DNA from: Polydactylus sextarius
Taxonomy: Eukaryota > Chordata > Actinopteri > Polynemidae
DNA: 64,000 bases
Reading direction: 5' to 3'
Assembly (NCBI GenBank): GCA_016801845.1
Contig: CM028914.1
Span: 1,058,501 to 1,122,500 of the forward strand
Position numbers and translations under genes: made by a program. The notes beneath the pieces are model-generated. The model was not told the origin of the DNA. It ran no database searches and saw only the letters and a list, made by a program, of their open reading frames with translations. Positions 57,841-64,000 of the stretch are shown piece by piece. Within the stretch, counting starts at the first letter, position 1. Every line of letters begins with the position of its first letter.

Positions 57841-58387
57841 GGAGTTAACAGAGCTAAGCTAGCCACGCTGCAGCTGCAACAACCGGCTGCCATGTTTTTT
57901 TTTAAAATGTCTTTAAGTTGTTTAAATCAACTTTAACGTCAATAAACTGATTATTCACGACGTTCACTTCATATATTAGTCGTTAAACTTACATATTAAC
58001 GTTAAAACGGTTTTAAAACATGAATAAAACAACTTACCAACACTTCAGCGACTCCAGAGAACAAACTGCTTCAGTGAAACTCAACCCAGATTTCCCGGGT
58101 AAACCTACGTACTTCCGGTGGGCGTGGTTTACGTACACGGTCGTCAAATTAAACGGCACCGCCCCCAAATACCCGGATGCTTCTTTTAGTTCATAAAACT
58201 TTTTATATTTTATAACAGTTATTATAATTTGATATTTATGGTCTAAAAGTTGTTTTTAAATGCATAAAGTTTTTTTTAAATACCCCCCGGTCAGTAGACG
58301 GTGACTGTGCCTTCAGGCGCCATTACGGGGCGGTAGTCGTCAGTTTCATCAGCTTCATCAACATTAAACAGTAGAAGAAGAAACTGC
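57841..58387. promoter_or_regulatory. Bidirectional lrwd1/alkbh4 promoter
   Basis: lrwd1 (minus) and alkbh4 (plus) are transcribed away from each other. The presumed lrwd1 non-coding exon 1 (about 58038-58110) and the alkbh4 ATG at 58388 are under 300 bp apart. An ETS-type acttccgg lies at 58111-58118, a GC-box-like ggcgtgg follows at 58121, and a YY1-like gcgccattac lies at 58317-58326. The same head-to-head pair exists in mammals. Confidence 0.6.
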
Positions 58388-60236
58388 ATGATGATGGTTC
58401 CTGACAGCAGCGATGTTACAGTTTCCTGTGGTTGTAAAGGTATAAGACGGTGTCTCATCTGTGAAAAGGTTAAAGGGAAAGGAGAGTTTGAAGCGAGTGA
58501 GCTTAAGGTAACTGTTCATTATTAAAAACACATATTTTACTTTATATGTTATCGGCAGGAAAGCGACTTACCTAATGCTATCGCTAGCCAGAGCTAACTA
58601 CGGATGCCCCCACGGGACAGTTGACCGACCTCAAAAAGTTACTTACCTTAGTAATACTGTAGTTATTATAACAAAAATACTTTATCTATTATATTATTAA
58701 CCGTTTATTATTATCGGTTAATGATTATAACTAGCTATTGTATTATGTTATTATTATTTCTTATTATCTCTAAAGATTATATTCACCTCAACACGCGCAT
58801 GTTACACTATTTATGACTAATATAATGTATATTGTTACATTATATGATGTTACATTATATTATCATAGTATGTATAGATACATGTATATTCTAGATACAT
58901 ATTGTATTTCATTAAATAAATTACTAAAATTACTAAATTTGTATATATTTTTCTAACCTAATATATAATCTAATCTCATCTCAAAACCAGTGGTAAAAGA
59001 AGTATTTCAATCATTTATGTGAAGTCCTGTGCTGAAAATGTTATTTAAATAGAAGTATGAATATATAATGAATGTATAATGTTGTAAATTGTCCCTCCTG
59101 ACTGTTAATCTAGACATGCGTTGTGATTTAACATAGTTATTTTAATTTTATTGTTACTTATTTCTCATGTGAAGGTTGTGCATCACTTCCTGTACAACCC
59201 TGTGACAAAACTCGCCATTTCTAAAGATGCCAAAGCTGCGTCCTTTCCTTTTCCTGGTGTCTTCCTGTGGGAGAACTTTATATCCGAGGAGGAGGAGAAG
59301 GAGCTGATAACAGCGATGGACCAGGATGTTTGGAATCAGTCACAGTCCGGTCGAAGGAAACAGGTTCGACAGAGAACACATGATGCATTTAAATTATTCT
59401 AACTTATAAAACCAAATTATTAGGACATATTCAACAAGTATTTAACGACAAGACGCTTTTAAATGGTTATGTCTTAAAGGTAAAATGAAGAAATATACAT
59501 GATCTCTTGTCAAATTTGGACTTTTCTGACGTTTAAATCATCAGCGTTTAGGATAATTATAATTTTAAGATTTGATTCAGTCCGTGTCACTTCCTGTTCA
59601 TTGTTTAGAAAAATACTCAACAGAATCATGAGACACAAAAACTAAATTATTTTTATTGTAGTTGTCGTTATAAGCAGATGAAATAAATAAAAACCTTGTC
59701 TCCTGTCGTTGCAGGACTTTGGCCCAAAAGTGAACTTTAAGAAAAAGAAAGTACGTGTGGCCGGTTTCACTGGACTTCCTCCTTTGAGCCAGAACCTGGT
59801 CCTCAGGATGCAGCAGGATCCAAGTCTGTCAGACTTCCAGCCGGTGGAGCAGTGCAATCTGGATTATCATCCTGAACGAGGCTCGGCCATCGACCCACAC
59901 TTGGATGACTCATGGTTGTGGGGGGAGCGTCTGGTCACCATCAACATGTTGTCAGACACCACACTCACCATGTCTCTGGACCAGGGTCTGACTGATGTGG
60001 GACCAGGAGAGGAAATCCGCGTGGCGGTGAATCTTCCTCGCAGAGCATTGGTGGTGGTGCACGGTGAAGCTCGACACAGATGGAAACACGCCATCCACAG
60101 GGAGGACGTTCATGAACGAAGAGTCTGCAGCACGTACAGAGAGCTGTCTGCTGAGTTTTTACCTGGAGGAGAACAGGCAGAGCTGGGAGCTCAGCTGTTA
60201 GACATCGCTCTGAGTTTTCATGGAGCTCCCATATGA
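58388..60236 (+). CDS. alkbh4: Alpha-ketoglutarate-dependent dioxygenase alkB homolog 4, 3 exons
   Basis: 2-oxoglutarate/Fe(II) oxygenase, reported in mammals to demethylate actin Lys84 and so support actomyosin function and cytokinesis. Exons 58388-58507, 59175-59363 and 59715-60236 give 276 aa (human 302). Three Met codons lead the frame; the first is used. Exon 1 encodes a conserved Cys cluster, CGCKGIRRCLIC. Exon 2 encodes FPFPGVFLWENFIS and SQSGRRKQ. Exon 3 encodes PVEQCNLDYHPERGSAIDPHLDD with the metal-binding HxD (His165, Asp167), the distal His228 in WKHAIHR, and the 2-oxoglutarate-binding Arg in RRVCSTYREL. The catalytic set is complete, so the enzyme should be active. Confidence 0.95.
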
Positions 60237-60418
60237 GTTTATCTGATGAAGCTGCACCACCCGCTACAGCAGCTGGACATGTCCTGAACTGTCTCTCGTC
60301 TCTCAAACAAAACAATGATGCTTTCTCGGAGGGATGAATGTTTGTGGGTTGAACCTGAGCTCACATCTGGACGAGTCACAAAGGATTCACGAAGCTGACG
60401 GCAGCAGCTCCTCCCTTC

Positions 60419-60424
60419 AATAAA
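60419..60424 (+). terminator. alkbh4: Candidate poly(A) signal of alkbh4
   Basis: AATAAA about 180 nt after the stop, within a genome-encoded A tract. A second AATAAA lies at about 60673. Confidence 0.4.
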
Positions 60425-60984
60425 AAAAAAAAACAGTACGCAAGACTGCAAAGAATATAAAGACTGTGAGTCAACGTCAGGGCAGAGGAAGACCACACAT
60501 CTCTGCTGCCTGAAGTGAAGCCTTTGTTTTAAAAAGTGGAGTTAAAAAGAAGTGGACTGAAATGTGACTCACTTTTAGCCTCTGGCTAAAATTACAACAT
60601 TCATTCTGTTTGGAAAGAGCTGGAAAAAATATTTTTAAAGACGTGTTAATGCCTTAATTTGGTGTTTTGATAATAAATTATTTAAAGTTTAGACGTGCTG
60701 TCTTTAATGTGTTGATAACATGAATAAAACAACAACTATTTTCCAGAAATTTATGGAAATTGGATCAAAACAAAAACTTAAAAAGCCACTAAAGTGAAGC
60801 AGAACGAGTTTTATCACCTGAAACTAGTTTGTGCTTCTTGTTCTTGTTTGTTTTAAATTACGTGTCTTGACACACTCATCTCAAGGACGAGATGAAGATT
60901 TAAAACCAGTCTTTTATCTTTTCATCTCTTTAAATAGAAAAAGACAAATATTTTCAGTCCTTCCTTCACCGAGTCTGTGTTTAC

Positions 60985-61238
60985 CTTCGCTATAGTTGTA
61001 AGTTGAACTGTCGGGTCACAGATTTCATCCCGACACTTCAGCATCACGTCTACGTCTGGTTTTACTTCATTCAGCTGTAACGTGAAGATGTGACCACCCA
61101 GAAGCAGCTGCTCCGTCGCTGCTTCGCTGACATTCATCCCAGTAATTAAGTGGTTGTGGGATGTGAACGTCATGTCTCTGCTACGCTGCTGCACCTCGCA
61201 TGTATCATCTACACCTTCAAAGGAACACACCACGTTTC
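60985..61238 (-). pseudogene. Isolated exon-like open segment, unassigned
   Basis: A minus-strand stretch bounded by acacAG and AAG|gtaaac is open for about 84 codons and clearly richer in G/C than its flanks. It reads with dispersed Cys (VVCSFEGVDDTCEVQQ, LKCRDEICDPTVQL) and a TLQLNEVKPDVDV segment. I do not recognise the family; the Cys pattern and the VKPD segment are faintly like extracellular domains of cytokine-type receptors, but this is a weak resemblance. No companion exons were found within about 1.5 kb on either side. It may be a relic exon, an exon of a gene with long introns, or chance. Confidence 0.3.
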
Positions 61239-61259
61239 CTGTGTTATGATTTCAGGACT

Positions 61260-62430
61260 AAAATACCATTTATAAAACACTGACTGCTTTTATATTACAG
61301 GTTATAGTGTTTTAAGGATCTGGATGTTTCTCTGTGTTTTCATTACATACTCACGAACCCAGACAACTATATTAAACACACAGAAACATGTTAGAGATTT
61401 TTGTTTTCTGACTAATGTCCTCTGAAAGCTGTGAGCAGATTATTAAGGTAACTTGTTTAGTGTCTCAGCTGCTTCGGCGTTAAATAAACATTTATTAGTC
61501 CCATTAGAGAGAAATTACACTTTTAAAACAGCTTCAGGTAAAAAACAGTTCAAGAAACACACTTAAAGAAGAGAGAGAGGCTGAAATAAATAACAACAAC
61601 CAGGATAAAAACAATATGGTGTAAGGGGACGTGTGTAAAATGACATTCAGTGTATACGGTTAATTTTGCTAATCATTAAAAAACATGAATCTCTTATTAG
61701 AGAATATGAAAACTGTTTCCAAAGTAGCAGCAAAAACCTCAGAGGAAACCAGGAAGAGACATTTATACTGTCACAATCAACAACAGGTGCAATAATAATA
61801 ATAAATATATTATCATCATTATTACCATAAAAGTCAAAAGTGAATCAAAGCTACATGCACAGAGCAGATAAATGTTAACAACGTAATAAAAATGATGCCA
61901 TATAGATTTAATGATGAGAGAGAAGAGAACGGACGTTTGTATATGAATAATAATCAACTATAACAATAAATAACACAGAGATTCTACTTTGACTTTGATA
62001 GTATCTGAGGGACAATACTGACATAGTGTAACATTTATACTTTTAGTCCAATCATCCATTTTATTCTGTTATAATCGGCTACAGCAGCAACAGGTGCAAT
62101 AATAACAAATGTCATCATTATCACAACAACGATAACGATGATGATAAGAAGAGAGAGTCCATTCTATTATACATTTACTTTGTTAGTATCTGAAGAATGA
62201 TACTGATATAATATAATATTTATACTTTTAATCTAATCTTTTAATCTTTTAATCAAACCTCCAGAATCAGACTTTTATTACGATATAATCTGAAGGATAC
62301 TATCATAACTATAGTATTCATATATTATAGAATCTAAACGTTTAGTCTAATGAATATTTAACAATATTTAACAACACAACTCAGATCATGTGTAATAACA
62401 CATGATCAATATCACAGTTTTAAGTTCAGG
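61260..62430. other. Intergenic region alkbh4/cbl
   Basis: AT-rich, with no supported gene. caacaggtgcaataataa-like text recurs at about 61780 and 62087, with related sequence downstream of each, suggesting a diverged duplication of about 300 bp. Confidence 0.5.
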
Positions 62431-62439
62431 TCACTGTCT

Positions 62440-62956
62440 TTACAGTCGGTGCTTTTATTGTGAAGGGCGGAGGCGGATGTCCGTGTTTACTGGCTGTTCG
62501 TTGGCTGCTGCCGCTGCTCAACCTGTTTGTTTCTGTCTGATTAACAGCCTGGGTTATTAAGCCGGTTCATCTCCGAGGAGGAGGCTGTTGAACTCTCCAG
62601 TCGAGCAGGAGGAGGTAGCTAGCTAGCTAGCTAGCCAGGCTAGCTGAGTGTTAGCAGACCGGCTAACCCAGCGACGATGTTCCGGCTCGTTTTTTTTGGC
62701 TCCGCAGTGACACAGACTGAGGCTTTTCTCATGTAGCATGTAGCATGTTAGCTTAGCTGCGCTGCGTCGCTAACACTCAACAGCCTGTTTTCTTTTTCTG
62801 TATTTTTTTGTTCTGTTTCAGGGACTGTCTCTGTCTATAAATGATAATTAATCGCCTCTGTTAAAGAGCCAGACAATAAAAAAACGTGTCTAGGATAATT
62901 CCTCCCGGTTGTCAGGCTCAGCTCCGGGGCTAACCCCCCGGTCACCGACCGATTTA
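62440..62956 (+). promoter_or_regulatory. cbl: cbl promoter and 5' UTR
   Basis: GC content rises sharply from about 62450. The block carries five GCTA repeats at 62616-62634 and further tagc/ttagc motifs to about 62775. The CBL start codon follows at 62957. No TATA box is evident. Confidence 0.5.
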
Positions 62957-64000
62957 ATGGCCGGAAATCCGCGGAGGGGCGCCGGGCTGATCGGCTTGAT
63001 GAAGGACGCCTTTCAGCCCCACCTGCAGCCGCTGCAGCCGCACCAACCTGCCGTGGTCGACAAGAAAATGGTGGAGAAATGTTGGAAGCTGATGGATAAG
63101 GTACTGACACTGTTATTATTCAATTTACATGTAAAGAAATGTTGACAGACATAAAACAGGGAACTGAGAGTGTTGAAGTGCCACGTCCCTGTTTTCACCA
63201 TCACTGTTTGGACATGAACTCATCTCACTTTTTATTTCTGCTTTAACCCGAGATATTTATTCAACTGATGTCAATAAAAACAACAAAGGAATCAAACATT
63301 GACAAAGAACAAGAGGAAACTGAAGAACAAACAAACGTATATAGGATGAAATGTCTGTTCACTGAGTTAATCTATAATAACTGTGTCTTGTGGAGGAATA
63401 ACTCAATATCCTAAAAAGAAAAGCACAATGAGTCAAGAGTTCACAGGAAGATTAATGTAGAAGAACAGGATTAAAGATAAACACCTTATCTACACCTACA
63501 TGATGTTATCACCTGACAGACTCCTCCAGGTTAGACTGGTAGTAGTGTTTAATACCTAAAAACATGAAGTATATGAACTAAGCTCTGTGACTATTGTCAC
63601 TGTGACTTTATATTTAACACCTAATGTATATTTATGTAAACACACACACACACACACACACTAGCTTTCTTTGTTCCTGTTTTTGCTGCTGAGGCAAAAT
63701 GTAAAATGTCTCAAACTGAGCAGCTGGAGAGTTTCTATACTTTACATTAAAACTCAACCTGGTGAGGTTGTTGTAACGACTCATCTACTTTTTATAAGTA
63801 TTTAACCTCACGACACTTCTTTTGTCACGTTGTTGTTTAGTTTCCGTGTTAAAAGTCTAAACTGTCCCGTGTTTATTTGTTTTATTCCAGGTGGTTCGTT
63901 TGTGCCAGAACCCTAAGGTGGCGTTGAAGAACAGTCCTCCCTACATCCTGGACCTGCTGCCGGACACGTACCAGCACCTTCGCACCATCTTGTCCAGATA
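62957..64000 (+). CDS. cbl: E3 ubiquitin-protein ligase CBL, N-terminal exons (cut by window edge)
   Basis: Adaptor and RING E3 ligase that ubiquitinates activated receptor tyrosine kinases. Only two exon pieces are inside: 62957-63100 (48 codons) and 63891-64000 (continuing past the edge). The protein starts MAGNPRRGAGLIGLMKDAFQ, matching c-Cbl (GLIGLMKDAFQ) and not Cbl-b. Then come [24 protein letters not shown] and SPPYILDLLPDTYQHLRTIL, the start of the four-helix part of the tyrosine-kinase-binding domain. The join at DK|VV is at a codon boundary. The poly-His run of mammalian CBL is replaced by a His/Gln/Pro stretch. The SH2-like, RING and proline-rich regions lie outside the window. Confidence 0.94.
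63641..63660. repeat. (CA)10 microsatellite, cbl intron 1
   Basis: Ten CA units. Confidence 0.93.

Noticed and set aside
60239..60496. Minus-strand ORF downstream of alkbh4
   Set aside because: It lies over the alkbh4 3' UTR and poly(A) region; no family resemblance or splice sites.

Overview
The window is vertebrate nuclear DNA and almost certainly teleost fish. It has intron-split genes with consensus GT/AG splice sites, an AT-rich background, very dense (GT)n/(AC)n microsatellites, and dispersed repeats of a kind I recognise from fish genomes. I reconstructed seven protein-coding genes by joining exons. Six are complete and one runs off the right edge. All exon joins keep the reading frame, and the proteins match known vertebrate families along their length.

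Layout, left to right. 1-5.4 kb: no coding exon; a T-rich stretch that may be the 3' UTR tail of a plus-strand gene lying to the left, then intergenic DNA. 5.4-10.3 kb (minus): htr3a, serotonin receptor 3A subunit, 9 exons, 494 aa. 11.8-16.9 kb (minus): htr3b, the partner subunit, with the same 9-exon architecture, 468 aa. 18.2-30.8 kb (plus): usp28, a ubiquitin protease, 26 exons, 1219 aa, divergent from htr3b. 35.0-36.8 kb (plus): orai2, a store-operated Ca2+ channel subunit, 2 coding exons, 262 aa. 41.4-49.3 kb (minus): bckdk, the mitochondrial branched-chain ketoacid dehydrogenase kinase, 11 exons, 428 aa. 51.8-57.1 kb (minus): lrwd1, an origin-recognition-complex-associated LRR/WD protein, 15 coding exons, 748 aa. 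58.4-60.2 kb (plus): alkbh4, a 2-oxoglutarate/Fe(II) dioxygenase, 3 exons, 276 aa, head-to-head with lrwd1. 62.96 kb to the edge (plus): the first two coding exons of cbl (c-Cbl).

The blocks make sense together as ancient synteny. USP28-HTR3B-HTR3A sit side by side on human 11q23, where CBL also lies, and LRWD1-ALKBH4-ORAI2 cluster on human 7q22. Here these blocks are interleaved with bckdk. htr3a and htr3b are expected to co-assemble into one pentameric channel. The other genes are mostly housekeeping genes with CpG/ETS-type promoters and no shared pathway.

I found no bacterial-type system, CRISPR array, intact mobile element, tRNA or rRNA. The less ordinary observations are: long (GU)n tracts pressed directly against splice acceptors in usp28 and bckdk; GCTAGC/GCTAAC motif clusters beside the starts of all five broad-promoter genes on the right side; in-frame, stop-free introns in both htr3 genes and a frame-deciding AGAG acceptor in htr3b; perfect short inverted repeats; and an isolated exon-like ORF at 61 kb that I cannot assign.
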